Of a DNA stretch of 64,000 bases, positions 43,451 to 54,329 are shown piece by piece (position 1 is the first letter of the stretch; every line of letters begins with the position of its first letter). Below the pieces are notes generated by a model, which was not told where the DNA came from, ran no database searches, and saw nothing but the letters and a program-made list of their open reading frames with translations. The position numbers and the translations under genes were made by a program. This stretch comes from Ephydatia muelleri (Eukaryota > Porifera > Demospongiae > Spongillida > Spongillidae), in contig JABACO010000004.1 of assembly GCA_013339895.1 (NCBI GenBank), positions 10,123,683 to 10,187,682 on the forward strand, read 5' to 3'.

Positions 43451-46400
43451 GTAAACACGACTATGAGCCACGCCCGCTGAGTTAAATTTTTTGGTTGTGT
43501 TTAACAGTGGGATTGGACGGCTATGAACGCCTGAGGTCTCTGATCTACTACCCTCATACGGATGCGTTCTTAATCGCATGCGGTGTAGATGACAAACGCA
43601 CTTACGAAAGTGTTCTCCAAGTGTGGCTCCCCGAAATCAAGCCGCACTGCCCCAACACCCCATGGCTTCTTCTCGGGCTAAAGGCAAGGATGTGCATTAT
43701 TAATTTAACCGTTTAACGCCGAGAGACGCATGTCTGCATCAAAGATGTGTTTACCGTAACCAAAGACTTCTTCCAGACCCTTTGAAACATTACACCGATT
43801 AGAAGTTATTCATGCTCACGGCTTCAGTTTATATTATTGAAACCCTCCTTGCTACCTAGCATTTCTCTGCTGCCTCATTTAGATGATTTTGGACAGCTCT
43901 ACTGTAGCTAAACAAAAAATATTTCGGTGTTAATCGGTTATTAAAGGTAAGAAAAAAATTACTAAACTTGGTTCTAAATCTTGCCTTGATAAGTAGTTAG
44001 TGGCAATGGCTGCTGCACGCTTTTGTATCTGCATTTGCGGCTGTCATAGGTACTGTCACGAACAATTTAATCCGTCCGCAAAATTGTATCCTATAGAATA
44101 ATGTTTGGCAAGACAACTGACTGCAAACACGTATCCCACCCTGCCATTTTCCATCCCACCCTTGGGTAAACGCTTCGTTAGCACAATGCTGCACATTCGC
44201 CAATTCCATGCACGTGTATGTTTGTGAAGGCAACATGTACATGTACAAGCTGAGTGACACTCACCTGCTGAAAATGAAGGCGATCTTGTGTACCACATGT
44301 ACCTGTACCTGAAAGACGGTGTACTCAAAGCGGTGCTCGGCGTCGCTGCATGAGGCGACAGATTCGAGCTGTACTACAGACTGGTACAACGCACCGTTAG
44401 TTATATACTATGTGTTGATGCATGGCTATCTGTACTACAGACTAAGAGATTGCGACGTTAGTTGCTAACTGTATGTGTTGCGTACTACAGACTGGGAGAA
44501 CACGACGACGTGTTGAATGATTCACTATGACAGGCAGAAGATGAGGCAGCATCTGTTCACTGCTTGGAAGCTCAAAAGACGACTGCATTTTCCAGCACTT
44601 CTGGCCCACGATTTGTGAATAAAGAGACTATATACATGTACATACATTGTCATCATTGCAGAGGGCAAGAGTCAGCACTTATGATACAATGTGATGGTTG
44701 CTCTCAATGGTATCATGAGGAATGGGAATGATCCATACTGCAAAAAATATTCGTTCCTAAGAAACATTTTTCATCATTCCTGCAAGTCTTTGCAACATAT
44801 TGGCACGAATGTGCAGCCAAAAATAGTTAGGACAATTTATGGCAGGGTAATTAGCAGCTAATATTCATCCTAGGATAGATATTTGTTCCAAAAATCTATC
44901 CCTTGGGATAAATGCTAGCAAAATTTAATCCAAGGATACATTTTGGGTAGGATAATTTTTGCCATGACAGTACAAGCTTGCAGTTACATTTATTGGGGTG
45001 AAAGTGTACCAAGGTGGTGGCTTGCTTTCAGCTCTTTCAGTGTTATTTTGGGCTGGATCTCCCATCCAGCTACAGGGGTGGAGTAGGTCACCTTTAATTG
45101 GCTCTATAATGTACACCATAAAACCTCTGGAGTACACCTGAAGTGCTATAAGAGTATGGGTCTCACCAGTTACCTGGACAACAGCAACAACATCTGAGAG
45201 CATGTGAGGAATGTGCAGACTTGTAATTCTCCCACACGAATGTCTTAACCTTATATGTGCTTTGAATGTTTCTTTATCGTTCGTTTTGCTGTTGCTATAT
45301 AAGTGTACTACGTTTGCTATTTCATGAACCGTCACATGTTTATCAACTGTTGCTATTACGTTTTCAGAACACGTATTGATTTTGCTTTTTTTCCCATCCA
45401 GCTCCTTCACATTGCTTGAGTGCCATCATATAGGTATCATCTTCCATGCCTCCACTACTTCATCCATGCTGCTACCATCATTAGAGTCCTCCTCCTCACC
45501 CTCATGGTCCTTCCTTTTGCTATCATCCATCATGCTGCCTGTGTCATCACGGTTCTCTCTGTTATAGTCATCATTGTTGCTCTTCATCATTATACTCCCA
45601 TCCACATCACTTTCACTATCCTCCCATCTGCTATCCTCAATTTACGGAAGGGATGGCGTTTTCTACCAATCAACGTGTTCCATCAATGTAAAGTGATGAA
45701 ATACAATGGCAAGTAAAGGGTAAAGGTAGTTGTAACAAAGCTGTTCCAAGGATGTAGCTGGTGTTTCCAGGTACAATTGTAGAGGAAGAGAAATCAACAA
45801 ATAAGAATTTGTCTCTCTTTCTTTCGTAGTTCTTCCTACTTGAGCAGTGTCCACCCACTCACACCTCAGTTCCTTTGAAAAATATCACATTTAAAGTAGA
45901 GGTAAGTTATCCATGCCACTAGTTCCATCACTACACAACCAGAAAAACGAATGAAGCAATTGCAAACTGGTCTCAGCGCACGCTGCACACCCACAACCAC
46001 AGATGGTTTATCACCACGCTTTTATGAGTAGTGTACAAAGTGCATTACAGGTACTGCAAAAAGACCTATTTTATTATGCATAAAGACAAGCTGTTGTTTC
46101 CTGCAATGATGGTCCGAAGACTTGGCATTGTTTTTTGAAGGCTTTCTGAGACTGCAAGTGACATACAGCTTTATGTATGATGCGATTATCGGACAATTAT
46201 CAATACCAAGGCCTACATCCTGTACATTGCAATCGTATCCCAAAGCATAATATTATTATTGGAAATAGCAATTGTTTTAATTTGTAATAGATACATTACA
46301 TCTTCCACCCTATTCCTTCAATGTTCAGGGGCTGTTGGCTATTTTGAATGCAGTGCACTCACTCAAAGTGGCCTTAGCAATGTAATGGAGTCTGCAGTGA

Positions 46401-48751
46401 GAGCTGCTTTGAACAGCTCACGCCACACCTCCAATACGAAAAGGTTCAACTGGTTCAGGAAGAGAAGGTAGTTCCCCTTGACATGTGTACTTGATGGTCA
46501 CGCACACACTGACACACACACAGGACCACAGACACCACATCAGAGCCAGCCATCCCTCCTCCACCCACACTGCCAGAAAACGAGAAGGCTCCTTTGATAA
46601 ATGTCAGCACATCAACTTTTCCTGCAGACTGGAAAAAGCTGGTCACTTGTGAGGACCACTCCAATGTCATTTTTTTGTTGGGCCCGAAGGTGTACCACGC
46701 CCACAGGTATGTCTTGTGTGGTGCATCAGACATGTTCAGGAGAGTGTTTGGGATCGAAGACACATTTAAAGCTACTAGCCTTGGAGAGGCTCCAACTTGG
46801 AACAAGGAACGCATGCAGGAAATGAATCCAGAGAACATCTGTGGTGGGAAAGTGGCGGGACTGAAGGACATACTATATAGGTTAGTTTACCATTTACGTA
46901 CCTGGACAGGACTCCAAACATGCTTCCACCATCAGTGTGAGTGGTAATTCTGGTAAGCTGGCCACTAAGATCACACTGGATGAAACTCTGATCTCAGATG
47001 TCCCCTTCCTGAGATGTCTGGAGTTCCTTTATACAGGCATTGTGGAGCTAGAGGCCAAGAGCACCTTTATGGATGAGACCATGAAGGTTGCTGAACTGTT
47101 CAATCTTCCAGAGCTGCAGACCATATGTGAAAATGCCAAGAAGGGAGATGAGTTCATACCTTTCAATCTTAGCATAGAGACTAGGTTGAATAACAGGAAA
47201 AGGGAGATCGCCAAGCAGCTGTTCCTGAACCAGCCCCTCCTCTCTGACGTTTGCCTCATGGTGGAAGGGAAGACCATTCATGCTCACAAAGTGGTCTTCT
47301 TGGCGAGATGTGATGTCCTGTCTGCGATGTTTAGAGGTGGCTTTGTTGAAGGTGATAGGTCAGAGGTGAGCAGATAGAGAGGGAGGGAGAGGGTGGGGAT
47401 ATTGGTGTCTTGTTGCTGAGGGCATCACCCCAAACATATTCATGTAAATTGCAGGTGTGTAAAGCAACGAGAGAGCTCAACATAACATTGATTAGGATGC
47501 ATTGATGTTAATTTTAGCATAGTTGTTACACGTACTGTGTTGAAATGTGCTACCTTAACATTGCTTTGTAGGTGGAGCTTCATGACATCACATATGAAAA
47601 CATGTTGGCTTTCCTGGAATACCTCTACACTGACCACTGCTCTATTGAGGATGGTGATTCTGTGGGAATTCTGGAGCTCTCTAATGAGTATATGATGCCC
47701 AGGCTGACCTCCCTCTGTGAGCTGTACCTAAAAAATGAGGTGGACAGAGCCACTTCAAAGTCCATACCTCTAGTTGACATTGATGTCATTTGTAAGTACA
47801 ACAGCCTTTACCCTCATACCCCTTCTCTCATACCCTACCCTCATACCCTCATACCCTCATACTCCTTCCCTCATACCACTACCCTCATACCCTACCCTCA
47901 TACCACTACCCTCATACCCCTACCCTCATACCCTCATACCACTACCCTCATACCCTACCCTCATACACCTACCCTCATAACCTACCCTCATACCCTCGTA
48001 CCACTACCCTCACACCATCATACCACTATTCTCATACTCCACTGATACAATACATGACACCACGTGACACTCATTGGTGCCAAAACATGACACCCATTGA
48101 TGCAAAACATAACACGTGATACTTTATATTCGCAACACATGACACCTTGTAACACCACTGATGCAACACATGACACCATGTGACACCATTGATGCAACAC
48201 ATGACCATGTGACACCATTGATGCAACACATGACACCATATGACATCATTGATGCAACACAAAATACACATGGCACCAGAGGATGCGCACCACTCCACAT
48301 ACCACTTGCAAATACATGTAACTTACCAGCAAAGGTCTGAAGTCACTGAGCATAGGTAGTATTGTATCCTATCAGCATCTCTCTACATGTTTATTCAACA
48401 CTAACTATGTATACACTCATTCATTTCCTTCACATTGGAGTCATCTTATTTATTGCCCTACTTTTTCTATTTGTAGCCCTCCTGCTAACAGCACAGCTGC
48501 ACAATGCCAACCAGCTGAGTGCCTGGTGTCTGCACTTTATCTCCAGCAACTATACAGCATTCTCCTCAAAGCCAGAGTTCTCCCTCCTCACTGGTGACAA
48601 CCTCTCATACATCCAGGCACACCAATGGCCGCCAGTGTCCTATCTGGAGGCTATGGAGGAGTACAAGAAGAAGTACAACGTGGATGAGAGCAATGACCCA
48701 TTAGCTGTTGGAGGCAGGGGAAGGTCTTCTGAAAGATGCTCTTTGATGTGA
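43270..48751 (+). CDS. RHOBTB: RhoBTB copy D, best-preserved atypical Rho GTPase with BTB domains
   Basis: Exons: 43270-43450, 43508-43683, then (after one exon I cannot find) 46329-46467, 46524-46880, 46936-47365, 47572-47791 and 48477-48751. Order of parts: Rho GTPase, basic patch and proline-rich linker, BTB1 with insertion, BTB2, RhoBTB C-terminal domain, CaaX-like CSLM. All found exons are open and their phases agree. RhoBTB proteins bind Cullin-3 through BTB and act in degradation and vesicle traffic. The sequence shows Ser at the position of Rac1 Gly12 and Leu at Gln61, so slow or absent GTP hydrolysis is inferred. The segment with the guanine-specificity TKxD motif is unaccounted for in the 2.6-kb intron 43684-46328. 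Either that exon is diverged or this copy is also damaged. Confidence 0.85.
43508..43683 (+). CDS. RhoBTB D exon 2: switch II and Rho core
   Basis: Completes the DxxG motif as DTVGLD: Val and Leu replace Rac1 Ala59 and Gln61. It continues with YERLRSLIYYPHTDAFLIAC and PEIKPHCPNTPWLLLGLK, closely Rho-like. The frame suggests a GC-AG type donor (AAG/GCAAGG) at 43684. Reading on gives a stop at about 43714. Confidence 0.9.
44648..44731 (+). pseudogene. PHD-finger-like fragment (unit D)
   Basis: Second copy of the piece at 14433-14657: CHHCRGQESALMIQCDGC then WYHEE and a stop. A 13-bp deletion upstream shortens the frame. It sits within the large RhoBTB intron. Confidence 0.4.
44925..45640 (-). 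pseudogene. Minus-strand acidic ORF in the RhoBTB D intron
   Basis: The N-terminal part (45640 to about 45436) is acidic: EDSESDVDGS, DDYNRENRDDTGSMMDD, DEVVEAWKM. A small deletion then shifts frame, and 45410-44925 continues with NVIATVDKHVTVHEIANVVH, LRHSCGRITSLHIPHMLSDV, VTGETHTLIALQVYSRGFMV and IEPIKGDLLHPCSW. The mature part has balanced composition and few stops, suggesting a real protein ancestry. Unit B retains parts in frame at different positions. It lies antisense to RhoBTB inside its intron and no known family matches. Confidence 0.4.
46329..46467 (+). CDS. RhoBTB D exon: end of GTPase domain
   Basis: Encodes AVGYFECSALTQSGLSNVME, the SA-motif (base-binding) region and last helix of the Rho fold, followed by a basic run FNWFRKRR. 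Splice sites CAG/GG and AAG/GTAGTT are intact. Confidence 0.9.
46524..46880 (+). CDS. RhoBTB D exon: proline-rich linker and BTB1 first half
   Basis: Begins with the linker (SEPAIPPPPTLPEN), then WKKLVTCEDHSNVIFLLG and YHAHRYVLCGASDMFRRVFG, a BTB start. The family-typical insertion follows. It ends AG/GTTAGT, and the next intron is 55 bp. Confidence 0.9.
46936..47365 (+). CDS. RhoBTB D exon: BTB1 end, BTB2 start
   Basis: BTB1 resumes with PFLRCLEFLYTGIVELEA and its helical tail. BTB2 starts at LLSDVCLMVEGKTIHAHKVV. Length is 430 bp, as in copies B and C; copy A has 424. Confidence 0.9.
47572..47791 (+). CDS. RhoBTB D exon: BTB2 second half
   Basis: Encodes ENMLAFLEYLYTDHCSIEDG and the helices to ADIDVI-like VDIDVI. 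The donor is GTAAGT at 47792. Length is 220 bp, as in copies A and B. Confidence 0.9.
47800..48260 (+). repeat. Intronic minisatellites of copy D
   Basis: CTCATACCCTAC-type array (47810-48040) followed by GATGCAACACATGACACCAT-type units (to about 48260), in the same order as the other copies. Confidence 0.85.
48477..48751 (+). CDS. RhoBTB D last exon: C-terminal domain and CaaX-like end
   Basis: Encodes LNANQL-type helix (HNANQLSAWCLHFISSNYTA), HQWPPVSYLEAMEEY and the final RSSERCSLM. The terminal C-S-L-M fits a CaaX box; Met at the end would favour farnesylation. Confidence 0.9.
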
Positions 48752-49185
48752 CTGTGACAGTGGCAGTCCTTCTACGAAGAGACAATTTTATGCAACAAGT
48801 GGAGGTGCCTGGAGGACTGATCCAGTCTATTCATAACTCTGCTTTCTCATTTTTACCTTTCTCTCATGGACTTCCGATGTGTTTGCTTTGTATGTGCTAG
48901 CATTTGTGACAAATACACACATGGCATATTCTGATATGTACCAGTCTGAGGCAGGGTATTTCTGAATGAGCACAACATTTTTGAAACTATTACTACACGT
49001 TGGTGAGTTAAATGATTTTAGGTTTATCAATTCCACTCGCTAGTCAAATCATAATACAGAAAACAAATTAAAAAGTTGCAAAGCAATTTTAAAAAATGAA
49101 GAAAAAGTAAGTTTAAAAAAAAATAGTTTCCAATACATGTAAATAATAATTTCAGTATGCTAACCGCCGAATTATTCACTGCGTG
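48752..49185 (+). repeat. 3' flank of copy D
   Basis: Shares A/T-rich flank with the other copies up to about 49170, after which the transposon relic begins. Confidence 0.75.
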
Positions 49186-49559
49186 ACATGATCAACATCA
49201 GACTCGGACATTGACGATCACATGAACGAAGTAAGATTTGTATATAAGTAAATTCCAACATCATAATCGATTTTTTTTATGCACAGAATCTGCTTGAGGT
49301 TGAAGTCAATGAGGAATTAACAGACACTGAAGAGGGTAAAGAAGGCCTTGGCAATGATTTAGTCGAAGACGTATAAACAAAACTGAAGGTGACATCGATG
49401 AATTGCACACAATGCGCTATGATATTCTGTTCTTTGTACATGTACTGAAATGGAAGGGTGTATTTCGAATTGCTGACAATGCTAGCACCTTCATTACACG
49501 TTGGCGTGTGTTCATCACTCCAATCGTTTGGTACTCCACTTTAATTCCGAGTGAATCGC
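49186..49559 (+). pseudogene. CACTA-like transposase N-terminal relic
   Basis: Two acidic exons are joined by a GTAAGA donor (49231) and a strong polypyrimidine/CAG acceptor (49286): SDSDIDDHMNE and NLLEVEVNEELTDTEEGKEG. After a one-base shift near 49372, INKTEGDIDELHTMRYDILF, FVHVLKWKGVFRIADNAST and FITRWRVF follow. The arrangement of an acidic linker and then an aromatic helix 'F..FL..F..KF...' echoes the protein at 20874-21407. The assignment is by analogy. Confidence 0.4.
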
Positions 49560-52109
49560 AAGATCAATGAAGAAAGGCGGCTTTTTTCACGTAAGAATTA
49601 TACATGGCGCGCGAGTATTTATGTGTGTTAATGTAAATGTTCTAAGAGTGTTTGCCAACTGCTCAAATACACATACATTTTTTTTCCATTCAGTACAATA
49701 GCTGATCTACATAATTTTAAGCTTAGATTTTGGCTTTAATTAGAATACCACGTGATATAGGTGTGGCTTAATACTACCCTGTTGTTGAAGCGATCACTGG
49801 GACAGTGCCAATGGTGTTTGCAAATCTGAGAACACTCCAATATCAACCTTGGTTCACAAACCTTCATTTTTGGTGTTGTCTTGTGTTTTAATTAGATAAT
49901 TAGACTACCACCTGATCTAGGTGTGGCTTAATAATGCCCTGTCATGGGATGTGTATGTACTGAATGTCAATGGGATGTGTGGATGTGTACTGAATGGTTA
50001 CCGACCTGCAGCAAAAAGTTTCAGCGGCAAGATGGAACTACTTGCGTTGTGCAGCAAGTGCAAAGGGCAAAAGATTGCATATGAATTTTTATCAGAAGAA
50101 GGCATTGTTCTATCGTGTATGTGTACGTACATATCTATATATGGTTTGTAATATAAAGTGTTTGGGAACACATAATCCAGTTCTCACATAGGGCTAGGGT
50201 ATTTGGATCTGGCGAAAGGCCTGGCACAAGGCTGTAAAAACTCTACAACCTAGCTTATTGTCTTGAAATTCATTTTATTTTATGCCATTTCTTATATGTG
50301 TATAGTTGAACACACCGTCCTAGCTCAGTGTGTTGAAGGTTTTAATGTGGCCTTGGAATATGCATGGTCAACTATACTTCATGCACCATACTAATATAAT
50401 GTAATAGGTAGTAGTTGATTTGTATGCAACATCAAGTGACGTAGGAATGCATTTATATAGCTGAAAATTTTAGTACCGCTTTTGACACTTTTTTTGGTGC
50501 GTACTTCTTTGTTATGCTGCCACGCCCATTTTTGTTATGCCAGAGAACAATGACATGACCGAGTGACTCAAAGGTGTTTTGCACTGCATTCTGAGTATTT
50601 GGTATACTGAAACACTTTCATCGTCAGAAATTATAGTTTGTGGAATGCATCATAGCCGCTGAATTTGTAGTGCAAGACAATAAGTGCGGTCAACAATTCT
50701 TTTACATGAGGTACATATATGATGTCATCAATTTTTCATCAGTACAAGAGAAAGGTAGTAAAAATCAACAATGGCAAAAAAAGTCAGACTTTGTCCTTTG
50801 CCCAACACAGATCATCAGTCCATGAGCTACATGTATTACATCATGACAGGCATAGGTAGAGCCATGTTTGTTGTATTGTCAGCTGTTCACCTGGCAAGTC
50901 AAAACGTGATCACACACATGGACTAATGGACATACCTGATATGTGGTCTGATATGTGGTCCCACTTACATCTAATCACAAGGTTACACACACAAATAAAA
51001 TTTGGCATAATATGAGTTTTCAACACAGCAACAATACATAAGCAATATGGACATGCCTAATTAATGCCCCATGCATAAAATCAGACTTCAAGGTTTCTAA
51101 AAATAACCATACGAGTGACACACACACAAGCACACTCCACCCACATACATGCACACATGTACACACACGACACACACATTCAACCCATATACACACATAT
51201 TACTCGACACACACATATCAAACAAAATTCCAAACAAGGCCTTAGTAAACTAGGACTTAGACCAAAAATCATTTGTGCAAGAGTGTTACTTAGTACGTGG
51301 GTCTTACAATCCATACCCCACAGCACAAGGAGAAGCAGCAACCCTTTTACTTTGATGGACCTGTGCACCACCATGTTTACAGACAAGGCTCTATAGTGAC
51401 GTGGCCCCTGCCGTCCAGTCCAGCAGGAAGGTCAAGAAGTTGGAGGTCAGCAACAGCTAGCTGAACTGGTACTTTAGCACTCCCTGAGAGCGAGACAAGG
51501 TTGGGACTTTTGATCTAGCCTTGTGGACCTGAGGGTGGGCATTCATTAGCACAAATGGAAAGGTTGTAAGACATGTATTGCCATGGATAAGAACATGTGA
51601 CATCTATGAACTGGACATGCAATGATTTACATGTACACTGTTAAAAAAAGGGTTTTACCGCAACACACTTTAGGGGTGTCCGTACGACTGTTTAGGAATA
51701 ACACCCCATGGAGTGTAGAGGTAACCGCTCAGGGATGTTATAGCCAACACCCCTGAAGTGTAGCCAGTACATTCTATAGGGTGTTGACAAAGGCATCAAT
51801 AGTTCGTTTATGCACCATAATCTTATGATACAACATCAATTGATATTAATAAACTATACAACAACAGCTGAATTGATTTTAATAAAACGTTGACAATAAA
51901 TACAACATACAACAAAACGATAAACATGTCTTTAGGGCCTATACGATAATATAGAGTTGAGTGTTTCTCGATCTCCATCCTTCGGACACTAAAAAAAGAA
52001 AACGCAGGTTCCAATAGACCTTATACACTAAACCATGAACTCATTAATCATGTGACGAGCGCGTACGTTAATCGTATTCATTTCAGACCTACCTAATGTA
52101 TTGGTGGAA
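49560..52109. other. No gene recognised; CACACA-rich stretch
   Basis: Includes a 76-codon plus frame (49921-50151) with CSKCKG, a CA-rich patch at 51115-51220, and G/C-rich motifs with AACACCCC and GGGGTGT around 51670-51790. None supports a gene. Confidence 0.35.
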
Positions 52110-54107
52110 TGGCGACTCTAACAAGCAACGATTCTCACGCGCAACCTCGCGAGTTTGTAGCAGGATCCAAGTTTTATGTAATATGATCAAATAGACATGG
52201 GAGGAAAGCAAAGATATCGCCAAAAACTCCAACTTCTTGGTATGTGTTGCAATTCGTACGCTACGATGTCAGAATAATGGGAATGCAACCCCGATTTGTG
52301 GCCCAATGTTGAGTTTCCTGACATATATGCGTACCTGATCGACTCCCCGAGCCCCCACACTAAAGAATCTTTGAAGGCCTACAAGAGCACTGATGCCTGG
52401 GCATACTTTATCGCTGGTTATGTCACAGATGTAGGGTTATTGAAGATCAACTCAGATTCTTGCCTTCTTCGTGCTAAGGCAGGCGAATTTTTCATTGTTG
52501 CATACATGTATATTGATCACCTTTCTGCATTGTTTTAGGTTAAGCACAGTCAGGCACGAAGTGCCCCTCTGTGCCCATGGGTTGGTGTGAGGTACATTGG
52601 TGCAATCCATTGTAACTGCATGGCAGTAGCCGGAGAAGCTTGCTCACACATCTCTGCTCTGTTGTATGCTGTCATGGATACAGAATGAAACTACCTATAC
52701 ATCACAGATTTGCAGCTGGCTTCAACCCTCACTAAGGACAGAGATATACTGTAATAAATAGGCCAGTACGTTACTTATGCGTCCTGTCCTTTACTACACA
52801 GTCGCCTTATGCTACTGTGAGTGACATCATTTTGGCAACACCTTGTTTTGACAAGGCTCCTAGTGCTAATGCCACTCCATGTAGTAGCCATAAAACTCCT
52901 GAAAACAGCTTAGACATCCAGCTGAGAAATGAGGAGTTTTATAAAAAACTATCTGAGGCATCTCCTAAAGCTTAGATATTAACTTTGCTTCCAGTGTATT
53001 CAGTGCCATTTGATCCAAACAGACACATATAATCCTTACCTCCACTATTGATACATCTTTACAGGTCTGAATACCTCAATGTGTCATATTTTGAATTGCT
53101 TAATGAAAGCAAAAAGGTATTTAACTCACTTACAGTGACCATTGAGCAAACTAAACGTTTGGAATTGGTGACAAGACAGCAGTCAAAGGCTTCTATCTGG
53201 TACGATTATAGAACTGGCAGGGTTATGGCATCAAAGAAGAAGTCTGCTGCTCACACTAACCATCTCAATCCCTGATAAATGCTATTTGCTATCCCCATAA
53301 AATTACCTTTCGGAGTGCCGCAACATGGTGAACTTACTGAGTATAATATCATTTGACATACTACTGATCACTATTTTCCTTACTACTTTAGCTGGGGTAT
53401 TGCACATGAAAATGATGCTAGAACCTATTACCAAACATGTTCCTCTCAACACCACATGAACCTTCATGTACAAGACAGTGGTCTTCACATCAATCCCTCA
53501 TTTCCCCTCATCTGGGAGCATCTCCAGATGGGGTTGTTCAGTGCGAATGTTGTGGTAATTGAGTTTTAGAAATAAAATGTCCATACATGTACAATGCTAG
53601 GGAGCATTCTATATCTGATGCAGTGATGGAAGGAATAATAGATTTCCTAGAAACAACACCACAGGGCATAGTCAAAGCAGCCACATCAATATTTGTATCA
53701 GATCCAAGCTCACATTGGTATATGTGCAGCTACATATGCTGACTTGGTTGTCTGGACAAACAAAAGATTGCCTTGTTTTTTTATCGAGGTAGTACAGAAA
53801 GTAAATGAAATATACTGCTCTAGTATTCTTCCTGAATTGCTAGGTAAGTGGTGGAGCAAGCAGAACATAACGGTCGAAGATAATCTTACATGTTCATCAC
53901 AGTTAGAAACTCAGGACCCATGTTACTGTGGACTTGACGATAAGGACGTTGACTCAGAGTTAATCAGTTGTGATAATCAACAGTGTACAGTTTTGAGTTA
54001 AGTGGTTTCACACTGCATGTTTGCAGTTAGACATTATACCCCGTGGAAAGTGGTACTGCCCTGACTGCAAACCACAGTTTAAATCCACAAAAACATCAAA
54101 ACAGTAA
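52110..54107 (+). pseudogene. SWIM zinc finger, YqaJ nuclease and PHD finger protein, decayed
   Basis: Several plus-strand exons align in order. First is [20 protein letters not shown] and [15 protein letters not shown] (52300-52440). The SWIM finger follows, IHCNCMAVAGEACSH (about 52605-52651, CxCx7CxH). A linker has NEEFYKKLSEASPK. The YqaJ-like exonuclease comes next: SIWYDYRTGRVMAS (53200), SLINAICYPHKITFRSAATW (53265-53325), WGIAHENDARTYY (from 53389), GASPDGVVQC (53517) and a LEIKCP motif (53560), then YQIQAHIGICAATYADLVVW. At the end is a PHD finger (CYCGLDDKD to GKWYCPDC, 53917-54095). Stops and frameshifts (for example near 52690, 52975, 53560 and 53998) break it. SWIM-YqaJ proteins of this kind are common in invertebrates and some accompany DNA transposons. 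Confidence 0.8.
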
Positions 54108-54329
54108 AAATGATTTCAGTTAATTGCTTTGATTTTACATGAATTGACATTGTGCACAATATGCATACATGATCACTGTCCCAATGCATGTGATATTATT
54201 GGGTGTGTGGGTTAGAGAGGTGTATGGGTAAATGGAACTACAGATGGAAATAAATTGCAGAGTACTGCACAAACTGTCAGAATACAATCTATATAAGTGG
54301 TGTCAGTTGGAGTTTTCTCGTTTAACATG

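Larger units (their letters stand above)
43031..49170 (+). repeat. Segmental duplication unit D
   Basis: Best-preserved RhoBTB unit, matching unit B (13685-19505) in the same orientation, plus the two exons missing from B. Leader, introns, minisatellites and 3' flank are all shared. Confidence 0.85.
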
